From the NCBI GenBank assembly GCA_963611355.1, contig CAVDRM010000003.1:1-64000 (forward strand): a DNA stretch of 64,000 nt, given 5' to 3'. The translations under genes were made by a program, and so were the position numbers. Below, piece after piece: positions 23,911 to 32,075 of the stretch. The stretch's first letter is position 1, and each line of letters opens with the position of its first letter. This stretch comes from CAVDRM01 sp963611355 (lineage in GTDB: Bacteria > Bacillota > Clostridia > Christensenellales > Aristaeellaceae). A model generated the notes under the pieces. That model made no database searches. It worked only from the letters and a program-made list of their open reading frames with translations, and was not told the origin of the DNA.

Positions 23911-26184
23911 ATGCTCAAGCTATATGATTCCGGCGTGTATCTGCTGAACGGGCGGCAGATAGCCGAAACCGATGTGGAGGCCGCCCGCCTGTCCGGTCAG
24001 CCCGTCAGCAGGGAGGAGGCCGAACGCGGCACGATTGCCTACGGCATTTTGAATCGCCATAACCAAAGCGGCGATATGCAGCAGCTCCGGCTTCGCTTTG
24101 ACAGCCTGACCAGCCACGACATCACCTATGTCGGCATCATTCAGACCGCCCGCGCCAGCGGCATGACGCGCTTTCCCCTGCCCTATGTGCTGACCAACTG
24201 CCACAACAGCCTCTGCGCCGTCGGCGGCACCATCAATCAGGACGACCATGTGTTTGCCCTGTCTGCCGCCCGCAAATACGGCGGTATCTATGTGCCGCCG
24301 AATCTGGCTGTCATCCACACCTTTAACCGAGAGATGATGGCGGGCTGCGGCAGGATGATTTTGGGCAGCGATTCGCACACCCGCTACGGCGCATTGGGCA
24401 CTTTGGCCGTCGGCGAGGGCGGCGGCGAGCTGGCGAAGCAGCTTGTCGGGCGCACCTACGATATGGCGCGTCCGCAGGTCGTCTGCATCTATGTGACGGG
24501 CGCGCCGCGTCCCGGCGTCGGCCCGCATGATGTGGCGCTGGCCATCTGTGGCGCCGTTTATGCAGGTGGTTATGTCAAAAACAAGGTGATGGAGTTTGTC
24601 GGTCCCGGCATTGCCGAGCTGCCCGTCGAGTTCCGCAACGGCATTGACGTCATGACCACGGAGACCACCTGCTGGTCGTCCGTGTGGGAGACGGATGAAA
24701 GCGTCCGAGAATATCTGGCGCTGCACGGCAGGGAGGACGACTATCATCCCCTCGCCCCCGCGCCCGTCGCCTATTATGACGGCTGCGTTTATGTTGACTT
24801 GGCTAAAATCGAGTGCATGATTGCCCTGCCCATGCATCCGAGCCTGTCCATGCCCATCCGAACGCTGCTGGAAAATCCGAAGGACATCCTGCACGACTGC
24901 CAGGAGCGGGTGAACGCGCAGATAAACGGCGCGAAAATCGACCTCCTGCATAAAGTCCGTGACGGCGGCGTGTATGTGGAGCAGGCGGTCATTGCGGGCT
25001 GCTCCGGCGGCATGTTTGACAACCTCTGCGCCGCGGCGGACATCCTGCGCGGGCATTCCGTCGGGAACGGCGAATTCAGCCTGAGCGTCTATCCGGATAG
25101 CATGCCCTCCTATCTGGAGCTGATGAAAAACGGCGTGCTGGGCGATTTGGCAGGCACCGGCGCAATCGTCCGCGAATGCTTCTGCGGCCCGTGCTTCGGC
25201 GCAGGCGACACCCCCGCCAACGGCGAGCTTTCCATCCGCCACACAACGCGCAATTTCCCGAACCGCGAGGGCTCAAAGCCGGGCGAGGGGCAGTTGAGTT
25301 GCGTTGCGCTGATGGACGCCCGCTCCATTGCGGCGACTGCCCGAAACGGCGGACGCCTGACGCCCGCAGCCGATTTGGACGTTTCTTACCGCAGCTATCG
25401 GCACACCTTTGACAAAAGCGTCTATGACAAGCGCGTGTTTTTCGGCTTCGGTCACGCCGATGCGGATGCTCCGCTTGTCTTCGGCCCGAATATTCGGGAT
25501 TGGCCGTCCATGCCCGCCCTAAGCGGCGACCTTCTCATGAAGGTTTGCAGCTTTATCACCGACCCAGTCACCACCACGGACGAGCTGATTCCCTCCGGCG
25601 AGACCTCCTCCTACCGCTCCAATCCGGAGCGTCTGAGCGAATTTGCCCTCTCCAGAAAGGATCCCGCCTATGTCGGCCGTGCCAAGGCTGTCAGGGCGCT
25701 GGAGCAAAAGAGGCTTTCGGGCGTATTGCCGGACGAGGTTGCCCGCGTTTACGAGGTGCTTCGCCCCCTTGTGCCCGTTGACCCGCTCGAGACGAACATC
25801 GGCTCGGTCATTTTCGCCAACAAGCCCGGCGACGGCTCCGCCCGCGAGCAGGCGGCAAGCTGTCAGCGCGTGCTGGGCGGGTGCGCGAATCTGGCCAAGG
25901 AGTACGCCACGAAGCGCTACCGCTCCAACTGCATCAACTGGGGCATGGTGCCGTTTACGGTGGACGAGGCCGATGTTTTTTCCCTGAACGACTGGATTTT
26001 TATCCCCGGCGTTCGTCAATCCATCTCAGAGGGCGCGTCCTCCATGACGGCGTATGCCGTCTCCGAGTGCGGCGCAGCCCGGCCGTTCATCGTCCGCATC
26101 GGTGCGTTAACGCCCGAAGAACGCCGAATTTTAGCGGACGGCTGCCTCATCAATCATTACAAGCAGGAGGGACAAGCCCTATGA
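23911..26184 (+). CDS. Aconitase-family hydratase (YbhJ-like)
   Basis: This 757-residue enzyme belongs to the aconitase superfamily and most resembles the E. coli YbhJ group. DSHTRYGALGTLAVGEGG near 150 is the family substrate/metal segment. The three [4Fe-4S] cysteines are Cys364 in AGCSGG and Cys425 and Cys428 in CGPC. The C-terminal swivel domain ends after residue 740. CAGGAGG precedes the ATG. Placed after citC, it could interconvert citrate, cis-aconitate and isocitrate for the lyase. The exact substrate is inferred. It ends in ATGA with the next gene. Confidence 0.87.
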   Translation: MLKLYDSGVYLLNGRQIAETDVEAARLSGQPVSREEAERGTIAYGILNRHNQSGDMQQLRLRFDSLTSHDITYVGIIQTARASGMTRFPLPYVLTNCHNSLCAVGGTINQDDHVFALSAARKYGGIYVPPNLAVIHTFNREMMAGCGRMILGSDSHTRYGALGTLAVGEGGGELAKQLVGRTYDMARPQVVCIYVTGAPRPGVGPHDVALAICGAVYAGGYVKNKVMEFVGPGIAELPVEFRNGIDVMTTETTCWSSVWETDESVREYLALHGREDDYHPLAPAPVAYYDGCVYVDLAKIECMIALPMHPSLSMPIRTLLENPKDILHDCQERVNAQINGAKIDLLHKVRDGGVYVEQAVIAGCSGGMFDNLCAAADILRGHSVGNGEFSLSVYPDSMPSYLELMKNGVLGDLAGTGAIVRECFCGPCFGAGDTPANGELSIRHTTRNFPNREGSKPGEGQLSCVALMDARSIAATARNGGRLTPAADLDVSYRSYRHTFDKSVYDKRVFFGFGHADADAPLVFGPNIRDWPSMPALSGDLLMKVCSFITDPVTTTDELIPSGETSSYRSNPERLSEFALSRKDPAYVGRAKAVRALEQKRLSGVLPDEVARVYEVLRPLVPVDPLETNIGSVIFANKPGDGSAREQAASCQRVLGGCANLAKEYATKRYRSNCINWGMVPFTVDEADVFSLNDWIFIPGVRQSISEGASSMTAYAVSECGAARPFIVRIGALTPEERRILADGCLINHYKQEGQAL

Positions 26185-26624
26185 CCGCATCCGAAGCCTT
26201 TCATATCGCCGTGCCGCGCAGCCCGGCCGTCCTGTGTCTTTTGCATGACGGGGACACGGAGCTGATTGCCGTTGACTGGTTTACATGGCTGAATTTAACG
26301 CATCAGCCCATGCTCAGCTATGCCATGCAGCGCTCCGCCCGCTATGGTCTTGAATTAAAAAGCGGGGACGAGCTTTATTTGGCCTTCCCGTCCGCAAAAG
26401 AGACCGCGCTGTTCAAATCGGGCGTCTGTGCCTCGCCCGATGCCCTGCAGGACGGCAGCGGCAAAACGCCCGCCGTCCGTCTGTGCGGCTCTGTGCTTGT
26501 GCCGTCCGGCAGCGAAATCGTGCTTCGATGCACCCTGTCCCGCGCCTACAACTTCCCCTTCAAAAAGGTGCGCATCTTCAACTGCAATTTTGAAGAGGCC
26601 GTGGAGCTGAAGCAGGAGGCATAA
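26181..26624 (+). CDS. Flavin-reductase-like domain protein
   Basis: This 147-residue protein has the pattern of the flavin reductase-like (FMN-binding split barrel) family: PAVLCLLHDGD, then IAVDWFTWLNLTHQPMLSYA and a GDELYLAFPS strand. The link to that family is by overall pattern and is moderate. It is translationally coupled to the hydratase by ATGA and closes the tct-cit operon. An electron-transfer or iron-sulfur repair role for the hydratase is only a guess. Confidence 0.55.
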   Translation: MTASEAFHIAVPRSPAVLCLLHDGDTELIAVDWFTWLNLTHQPMLSYAMQRSARYGLELKSGDELYLAFPSAKETALFKSGVCASPDALQDGSGKTPAVRLCGSVLVPSGSEIVLRCTLSRAYNFPFKKVRIFNCNFEEAVELKQEA

Positions 26625-26631
26625 AGTAAAA

Positions 26632-26950
26632 GAGGCGGAAACCCTTTCCGCTTGAACCAGTCTCTTTGCGGGGCAGATAAAAGCGGCATGGCGTATGACC
26701 ATGCCGCTTCAGTCTGTCGAACAAGTCCGCGGACATTCTGGGGGATGCATGAAGGGGCCGCAGCCCCTTCATTTTTGATCGTATCGACCGGCTTTGCCGG
26801 TCGGACGGGGCGATTTTTCGGAGCGTCAGCGCAGAAAAAGCATTTCCGCAGCCTTGCCATGCAGGATGAATGGCTTCAGCCTGCATGGAGCGTGTCAAAA
26901 ACGCAGTTCTTTGACACGCAGAAGCGGCATGGCGTATGACCATGCCGCTT
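26632..26950. repeat. Array of six to seven hairpins with duplicated 29-bp inverted repeat
   Basis: Two identical 29-bp copies lie at 26681-26709 and 26922-26950. Each is an 11-bp stem (AAGCGGCATGG/CCATGCCGCTT) with a 7-base loop. Between them are hairpins at 26749-26772, 26785-26803, 26857-26888 (9-bp stem CCATGCAGG) and 26891-26918 (9-bp stem CGTGTCAAA). One more, GCGGAAA-CCC-TTTCCGC, lies at about 26637-26653. The array fills the gap between two convergent genes. No supported protein is encoded. Confidence 0.8.
26749..26777 (+). terminator. Terminator of the tct-cit operon
   Basis: A perfect 10-bp stem (ATGAAGGGGC/GCCCCTTCAT) with a CGCA loop is followed by TTTTTG, 125 bases after the last gene of the operon. 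Confidence 0.75.
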
Positions 26951-26967
26951 GCCGTACAACCAGGCCG

Positions 26968-28218
26968 TTATTTTACCTGTTCGGCCCAAGTGCCATTTCT
27001 GAAAACAGGCTCGCTTGTCCCGTCGGCGCGGTAGCCGGTGATGTTCAAATCCTCCGAGCCGACCATAAAGTCCACATGGATGACGGAATCATTGACGCCG
27101 AGGGCGCGGATTTCCTCGTCCGATTTATCGAGGAAGCCCTCAATAACCTCAGGAAAGCCGTGCCCGACGGCGACATGGCAGCAGGCGTTTTCATCAAACA
27201 GGGTATTATAAAAAAGCAGGCCGGAGCGATTGATGGGCGATTCCTTCGGCACAAGCGCCACCTCGCCCAGCATGGACGCGCCCGCATCCACCGCGAACAT
27301 CTTTCGGAGCGCCTCCTCCCCCTCCTCCGCATGACAGCCGCAGACCTTGCCGTCCTTAAAGTCCACGCTGAAATTGCGGATGAGCTGACCGGAATAGCTG
27401 AGCGGCTTCGTCGCCACCAGGCGTCCCTCGCACTGTCCGGCCAGCGGGCTGGTGAAGACCTCCTCCGTGGGCATATTGGGAATATAGAAGACGTGATTCA
27501 GATGATTGACGTCCCGTGCGCCGCTCCACTTGGCGCCGGGAATCAGGCTGACAAAAAAGTCCGTGCCGTTGACACTCTCATAGTGCAGGCGGGTGAACTG
27601 CTGCGCATTGAGCCATTGGGCGTGTTCCTCCATCGAACGAGTGTGCTGTTCCCACAGTTCAACCGGATCCTCATCCGCCTTGTTCAGCCGCACGCAGGCA
27701 AAAATCGCGTCCCACAGGCGGCTGACAGCCTCCTGCGCATCCAAATCGGGGAAGACCTTCTGCGCCCACTTCGGGGAAGCTGCGGCGACAATCAGCCACT
27801 GATGCTTGCCGTCAATGGCGTCGCGGTACTTTTTCAGCACCTGCCCCCGCGTCTTTCGCACATAAGAAAGCACGTCCGGCGAAACGCCGTTCAGCGCATC
27901 GGGGTCATCCGATTCGATGAAGATACGCGCCGGCAAATCGTCCACCATCTGCTTGGACTGTGCCTCCTGCCACGGCAGCACCTCGCCCAGCACCTCTTTG
28001 TCGGCGTTCAGGTAGTTGATTTTGTCCGTTTCGTTGCAGAGCCAGCGCGTTTCGACCAGCTTTGCGCCGGCCTTATATGCCTCCTTCATCACGGCGCAGG
28101 CCAGCGGCATCTGGTCAATGCCGACCATCAGCAGCACCTTCTGGCCGGGCTGCACATTCGCGCCTGTCTTCACGATAAGCCGCGCATAGCGTTCCAAATC
28201 ATGCGGGGAAGGAATCAT
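26968..28218 (-). CDS. M29-family aminopeptidase (AmpS/PepS type)
   Basis: This thermophilic-type metallo-aminopeptidase has 416 residues. The metal ligands expected for clan MQ are in place: NMPTEEVFTSP near 250, LGEVALV near 316, HVAVGHGF near 349 and HVDFMVGS near 382. The protein is cytosolic, with no signal peptide, and would trim N-terminal residues from peptides. It is a single gene; the 6S RNA gene is immediately upstream on the same strand. Confidence 0.92.
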   Translation of the reverse strand: MIPSPHDLERYARLIVKTGANVQPGQKVLLMVGIDQMPLACAVMKEAYKAGAKLVETRWLCNETDKINYLNADKEVLGEVLPWQEAQSKQMVDDLPARIFIESDDPDALNGVSPDVLSYVRKTRGQVLKKYRDAIDGKHQWLIVAAASPKWAQKVFPDLDAQEAVSRLWDAIFACVRLNKADEDPVELWEQHTRSMEEHAQWLNAQQFTRLHYESVNGTDFFVSLIPGAKWSGARDVNHLNHVFYIPNMPTEEVFTSPLAGQCEGRLVATKPLSYSGQLIRNFSVDFKDGKVCGCHAEEGEEALRKMFAVDAGASMLGEVALVPKESPINRSGLLFYNTLFDENACCHVAVGHGFPEVIEGFLDKSDEEIRALGVNDSVIHVDFMVGSEDLNITGYRADGTSEPVFRNGTWAEQVK

Positions 28219-28311
28219 GGTATCAGCCTCCGTTTTGTCATGTATTTTGCCGCCTCGTCAAGCATCCAAAAGGGCATGTTCGGTCCCTGCCGAATTGTGC
28301 GGCGATACTTT

Positions 28312-28338
28312 AAAAAGGGCTGCCGAAGCCGCCCTTTT
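28312..28338 (-). terminator. 6S RNA terminator
   Basis: On the minus strand AAAAGGGC and GCCCTTTTT form an 8-bp stem around a TTCG-containing loop, ending in a T-run. Confidence 0.85.
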
Positions 28339-28538
28339 CATTGACCCCAAGATGCCGCTGTCCCCTATAAATTCACCCGCTATGTATAAGCAGGCCGGTA
28401 CCCTGCGCGGTCATTTGCCGTCCCCTGGCACGTCCAAAAACGCGGGGGCATGACAGCCGAACCTAAATTCGACCCGGGTTCCGTTTCATGAAATGTGGGG
28501 AAAAATAGAAGACTGGCGCACATCCCAGGAAGCCCTGT
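28312..28538 (-). ncRNA. ssrS: 6S RNA
   Basis: 6S RNA binds the sigma-A RNA polymerase holoenzyme and lowers transcription in stationary phase. The 5' part reads TTCCTGGGATG then CGCCAGTC, and the 3' part reads ACAGCGGCATCTTGGGG. Both match the conserved closing stem of known 6S RNAs (E. coli has CTGAGATGTTCG, GCCAGTC and GGCGGCATCTCGGAGA). The two ends pair over about 10 bp (TCCTGGGATG with CATCTTGGGG). A consensus promoter at 28545-28573 fixes the start near 28538. The mature 3' end is likely near 28343, with the terminator at 28312-28338. Confidence 0.83.
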
Positions 28539-28544
28539 AATCAT

Positions 28545-28573
28545 AGTATATGCGCTTTCCAGCATCTTGTCAA
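28545..28573 (-). promoter_or_regulatory. 6S RNA promoter
   Basis: On the minus strand TTGACA (28573-28568), a 17-base spacer and TATACT (28550-28545) form a near-consensus sigma-A promoter with no ribosome binding site downstream. Confidence 0.88.
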
Positions 28574-28680
28574 CCCAATTTATCTGGTTACCATTTTCGC
28601 CCTATTCAACGATTTTCGCCGGCCATTTTGTCCCGCACGGAAAATATCGGAAAGGGCGGGTATTTTTTCAAAAAAAGGGC

Positions 28681-28710
28681 TTGCGTTCTTCGCCGAAAAT
28701 ATGGTATACT
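28681..28710 (+). promoter_or_regulatory. rplS promoter
   Basis: TTGCGT (28681-28686), an 18-base spacer and TATACT (28705-28710) give a leader of about 100 bases before rplS. Confidence 0.7.
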
Positions 28711-28716
28711 AACGCT

Positions 28717-28819
28717 TGTGTGAAACGGACGGTCCGCTGTCGGCATACGCATGGCGGTCTTCGTGACCGGCGTGTACCAGCCGCACATGAACGTCTATGA
28801 GGGAAGGAGGAAATTGACA
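28717..28819 (+). promoter_or_regulatory. Candidate L19 leader
   Basis: The leader holds a stem formed by ACGC/GCGT (28747-28750 with 28770-28773) and CGGTC/GACCG (28755-28759 with 28765-28769), with a 4-base bulge. Autoregulatory L19 leaders are known in Firmicutes. A match to that family was not established here. Confidence 0.35.
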
Positions 28820-29170
28820 ATGAGTGAAATCATCCGTTCAATCGAAGCTGCTCAGCTCCGTACCGATCTGCCCGCGTTCCGCGTCGGCGACACCGTCCGC
28901 GTGTTCGTCAAGGTCGTCGAGGGCAGCCGCGAGCGTCTTCAGGCGTTCGAGGGTGTTGTGATTGCAAAGCGCAACGGCTCCAGCCGTGAGACCTTCACCG
29001 TCCGCCGTGTTTCTTACGGCATCGGCGTGGAGCGCACGTTCCCGCTGCATTCCCCGCGTGTGGATCATATCGAAATCATCCGCCGCGGCAAGGTTCGCCG
29101 CGCCAAGCTGTACTATCTGCGCGGTCTTCAGGGCAAGGCCGCCAAGATCAAGGAAGCCGGCCGCCGGTAA
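28820..29170 (+). CDS. rplS: 50S ribosomal protein L19
   Basis: L19 lies at the 30S-50S interface. It has 116 residues and shows FRVGDTVRVFVKVVEGSRER, QAFEGVVIAKR and ERTFPLHSPRVDHIEI (family hallmarks). The ATG at 28820 follows GGAAGGAGG; a longer frame upstream runs through the leader hairpin. It is a single-gene unit with its own promoter and terminator, apart from rbgA and rnhB with which it is usually linked. Confidence 0.98.
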   Translation: MSEIIRSIEAAQLRTDLPAFRVGDTVRVFVKVVEGSRERLQAFEGVVIAKRNGSSRETFTVRRVSYGIGVERTFPLHSPRVDHIEIIRRGKVRRAKLYYLRGLQGKAAKIKEAGRR

Positions 29171-29186
29171 TCGGCAACGAACGATC

Positions 29187-29219
29187 AAAAGGAAGCTCGA
29201 AGTTTCGGGCTTCCTTTTT
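29187..29219 (+). terminator. rplS terminator
   Basis: AAAAGGAAGC and GCTTCCTTTTT flank a 12-base loop and end in a T-run, 17 bases after the stop codon. Confidence 0.88.
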
Positions 29220-29233
29220 GCTTTGCGGCCGTG

Positions 29234-29716
29234 CTACAGTTCCAAAATAACGACCTCATTGCCCAGCTCCCTGACAGCGCCTATCAGCGCGGGCGCGGAA
29301 AGCCAGACCGTCGCATCGTTCTGATTGGGGTGAACGCCGATTCGGTCGCGCCGCGCTATTTTTGCATCGAACACGACCGTCACCTCATGCCGTTCGTCAT
29401 TCAGCACACCAAAGGGCGAAACGCAGCCCGCCGTCACGCCTAAGTATTTTTGCAGGCGCTCTGCCGAGGCAAAGCTCAGCTTGCCCGCGCCCAGCCTTTC
29501 GCCCAGCTCCTTCAGGCGGACAGCCGTGCCGTCGTCCGCCGTGATTAAAAAATGGCGCTTGCCCTTGACGTCCCGAACAAAGAGGTTCTTGCATATCGTG
29601 CCGAGTTTGTTGAGACCCAGCCTTTCCATCTCCTCCATGGTATAAACCGGCTCATGCTCCGTCACCGCATAGGGAATGCCCTGCGCCCGTAAAAAATCAA
29701 AAACTGCCTGCTTCAC
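29234..29716 (-). CDS. Prolyl-tRNA editing domain protein (ProX/YbaK type)
   Basis: This 160-residue stand-alone trans-editing protein would hydrolyse mischarged tRNA, probably Ala-tRNA(Pro). It shows YAVTEHEPVYTMEEM, CKNLFVRDVKGKRHFLI and TAGCVSPFGVLNDE, which are hallmarks of the ProXp-ala/PrdX branch. It has no partner gene and lies divergent from the membrane protein gene at 29931. Confidence 0.9.
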   Translation of the reverse strand: MKQAVFDFLRAQGIPYAVTEHEPVYTMEEMERLGLNKLGTICKNLFVRDVKGKRHFLITADDGTAVRLKELGERLGAGKLSFASAERLQKYLGVTAGCVSPFGVLNDERHEVTVVFDAKIARRDRIGVHPNQNDATVWLSAPALIGAVRELGNEVVILEL

Positions 29717-29833
29717 CGTGCTGTCAGCCCTTTCCGCCGTTGCTTAACGCAGGAGATTATACCGCATTTGCGCATCCGCTTCAATCATCTATGTAAAATA
29801 AAGGGTTTTGGCGCGTTTGACCTACGGATTTTC

Positions 29834-29862
29834 TTGACACCGTTGCAATTCTGTAATACAAT
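29834..29862 (+). promoter_or_regulatory. Promoter of the beta-repeat membrane protein gene
   Basis: TTGACA (29834-29839), a 17-base spacer and TACAAT (29857-29862) form a near-consensus sigma-A promoter. Confidence 0.85.
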
Positions 29863-29930
29863 AGAAACAACTGAACATGGCTTTATGCGCGTTTTGCAAA
29901 AAAATGCGCTTTCAGGAAGGAGGGAAGGGC

Positions 29931-31919
29931 ATGACATCTGCCCTGAAATCAATGATGAAACGGGTGCTGCCGGTGCTTGCGCTGCTTTGTTTGCTTTTCT
30001 GCGCGGCGTTGGCGGAGGATGCGCCCGTCGAGGCGACCATAACGCTGACTCCCTCATCAATGGCCGTGCCGTCCGATGCGGAATACTCCATCCGCGTCGC
30101 CAATCTATCCGGCGAGGATATGACGAGCGCGGTCACGCTGTATGACCCGGTGGGCAAGGTCGTCGCCGGCTTTGGGGACGGCGGCAGCGCCATCCTAAAG
30201 AGCGAGGAATACCGCACCGTGACCGGACAGGTCAGTGTCACGCAGAAGCAGCTGGACGAGGGCGAGGTGAGCTTCACCCTGCGCTATAAGGACACGGACG
30301 GCAGCGACCGGCAGCTTGCCATCTCTGCGCCCGTGACCTACACGGGCGAAAGGGCGGAGTTGGAGGTATCCCGAACGCTGTCGCCGGAGGTCGTGCGCCA
30401 GAATGCGACCGCAACGGTCATTTACGAGCTGTACAACGCGGGCACGGTGAATCTGACGAACATCAAGGTCGTTGAAAACATCGCCTCCAAGTCCCCGCAG
30501 ACGATTGCCTCCCTGAAGGTGGGCGAAAAGAAAACGCTGACCTTCACCGCCAAGATGCAGACCAAGGACTTAATCAGCACCGCCAAAATCACCTACAAGG
30601 CCGCGGGGGCAAGCAAGAGCAGCACCATGCAGCTCGACCAGCTGACCATTCCCGTCGCCGTGAAGGGCTTAAAGGTATCGCTCGGCGCGAGCAGTAATTC
30701 CGTGAACATCGGCGACACCATCGTGCTGACCCTGACGGCGGAAAACAACGGCAATATTTCCTACACGGACGTGACCGTCACGGACGAAAAGCTCGGCACG
30801 GTGTTTGAGGGGCTGTCCATCCCCGCCGGAAGCGTGATCACCAAGGAAAAGGAAGTCACCGTGCTGGAGCCGACGCGCTACACCTTCACGCTCACGCTCA
30901 ATGACAACACGGGCATGACCAACACCATCACCACGGACGGCGTGCCTGTCAGCGCGTATGACCCCGATAAGGAGCTGAAGCTCACCCTGCTTCTGACCGC
31001 CGACAAGGAGACCGTGGAGAGCCTGCCCGCCGATGTGCGCATGACCATTCAGGTCAGCAACGTCAGCAGCGTGGACTGCACCAAAATCCAAATCAAGCAC
31101 GGCGAGACCTCCATCTGCACCATTGCCTCCCTGAAGGCCGGCGAAAGCACGACCATCAAGCGTGATTTTTCCATTTCTCAGTCCGGCAAGTTCCGCTTTA
31201 CGGCGACTGCCAAGGATAGCATCGGCAATTCCGTCAGCTTTGATTCCAACACCCTGTCGATTGCCTATGCCGCGCCGACCGCCACGCCGACCCAAGTTCC
31301 CGAAATCACGGTCGCGCCGCTGGTGACGGTTGCGCCCGCCTCCTACAACGATGTGGATGATTCCCTGCGCGTTACGCGCAACACGCTGTACACGGCGGCC
31401 TTTGTGCTGGGCGGCGCGTTTGCCCTCTGCGCCCTGCTTTACATCGCCAGCGCCATTGTCCGCGCCGGAAAACGGCATCAGTCCAATCAGGCGTATGACC
31501 ATTTGGAGCTGGCCGAACGCCGCGACTTTACCGAGCCTGCCGAGGAAAAAACCGCGCCCTCGCAGCAGGATGAAGGCGTTGAAAACCGCGGGCAGGAGGA
31601 CGAGGACATCGTCATGCCGCACGAGAAGCTGCTGCGCGAATGGGAAGAGCAGGACGAGGAGCCGATGTTTGACATTCCCGACCCTGTGCCGCCAGAGCAG
31701 CTCATCCGCCCCGAAGGAGCCGATATGCCAGCCGCCGCGCCGGAGACGGAACGCCCCGCCGATGCGCCCGATGCCGATGAGCAGGGCGGCTACCGCATAA
31801 GCCGCGCCGAGGATGAGCCGCGGCCCGATGCCGAGCAGCCCGCGCCGGAGGCAGAGCCCGAAAAGCCGCGCCGCCGCCGCGCCGTCAAGAAAAAGGCCGA
31901 ACAGCAGGACGAGGAATAA
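29931..31919 (+). CDS. Membrane-anchored CARDB/DUF11-like beta-repeat protein
   Basis: This 662-residue envelope protein has a signal peptide (cleavage after ALA28). Several Ig-like repeats of the CARDB/DUF11 kind follow to about residue 450, for example VIYELYNAGTVNLTNIKVVE and LTAENNGNISYTDVTVTD. A Pro/Thr linker and one membrane helix near 483-505 come next. The 150-residue cytoplasmic tail is rich in Glu, Asp and Pro and ends in RRRRAVKKKAEQQDEE. GGAAGGAGGG fixes the start. It is a single gene with a strong promoter and terminator. The function is unknown; an adhesion or envelope-signalling role is a guess. Confidence 0.75.
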   Translation: MTSALKSMMKRVLPVLALLCLLFCAALAEDAPVEATITLTPSSMAVPSDAEYSIRVANLSGEDMTSAVTLYDPVGKVVAGFGDGGSAILKSEEYRTVTGQVSVTQKQLDEGEVSFTLRYKDTDGSDRQLAISAPVTYTGERAELEVSRTLSPEVVRQNATATVIYELYNAGTVNLTNIKVVENIASKSPQTIASLKVGEKKTLTFTAKMQTKDLISTAKITYKAAGASKSSTMQLDQLTIPVAVKGLKVSLGASSNSVNIGDTIVLTLTAENNGNISYTDVTVTDEKLGTVFEGLSIPAGSVITKEKEVTVLEPTRYTFTLTLNDNTGMTNTITTDGVPVSAYDPDKELKLTLLLTADKETVESLPADVRMTIQVSNVSSVDCTKIQIKHGETSICTIASLKAGESTTIKRDFSISQSGKFRFTATAKDSIGNSVSFDSNTLSIAYAAPTATPTQVPEITVAPLVTVAPASYNDVDDSLRVTRNTLYTAAFVLGGAFALCALLYIASAIVRAGKRHQSNQAYDHLELAERRDFTEPAEEKTAPSQQDEGVENRGQEDEDIVMPHEKLLREWEEQDEEPMFDIPDPVPPEQLIRPEGADMPAAAPETERPADAPDADEQGGYRISRAEDEPRPDAEQPAPEAEPEKPRRRRAVKKKAEQQDEE

Positions 31920-32018
31920 CAGGAATCGAATGTCCGAAAAACCGTTCTTAGTTTGCCCAAAGCACCCTTTTCTTTCCAGAAGACGCACTATGGAAGATAT
32001 CGTAAGACGAATACCGAA

Positions 32019-32059
32019 AGCTCCGGCCTGCCGAACATTGGGCAGACCGGAGCTCTTTT
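32019..32059 (+). terminator. Terminator between the membrane protein gene and hslU
   Basis: AGCTCCGG and CCGGAGCT with inner CTGCC/GGCAG pairing end in TTTT. It lies between convergent genes and may act in both directions. Confidence 0.85.
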
Positions 32060-32075
32060 GATCATTGTATCATCA

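Noticed and set aside
23920..25242. 440-codon minus-strand frame opposite the hydratase gene
   Set aside because: Antisense to the hydratase, which keeps all three cluster cysteines.
26794..28344. 516-codon plus-strand frame spanning the hairpin array and the aminopeptidase gene
   Set aside because: Antisense to the M29 aminopeptidase and the 6S RNA gene; begins within hairpins.
28312..28538. Possibility that the RNA upstream of the aminopeptidase is tmRNA, RNase P RNA or SRP RNA
   Set aside because: It lacks the tmRNA acceptor ends and the SRP GGAAGCAG-type loop, and its two ends match 6S RNA instead.
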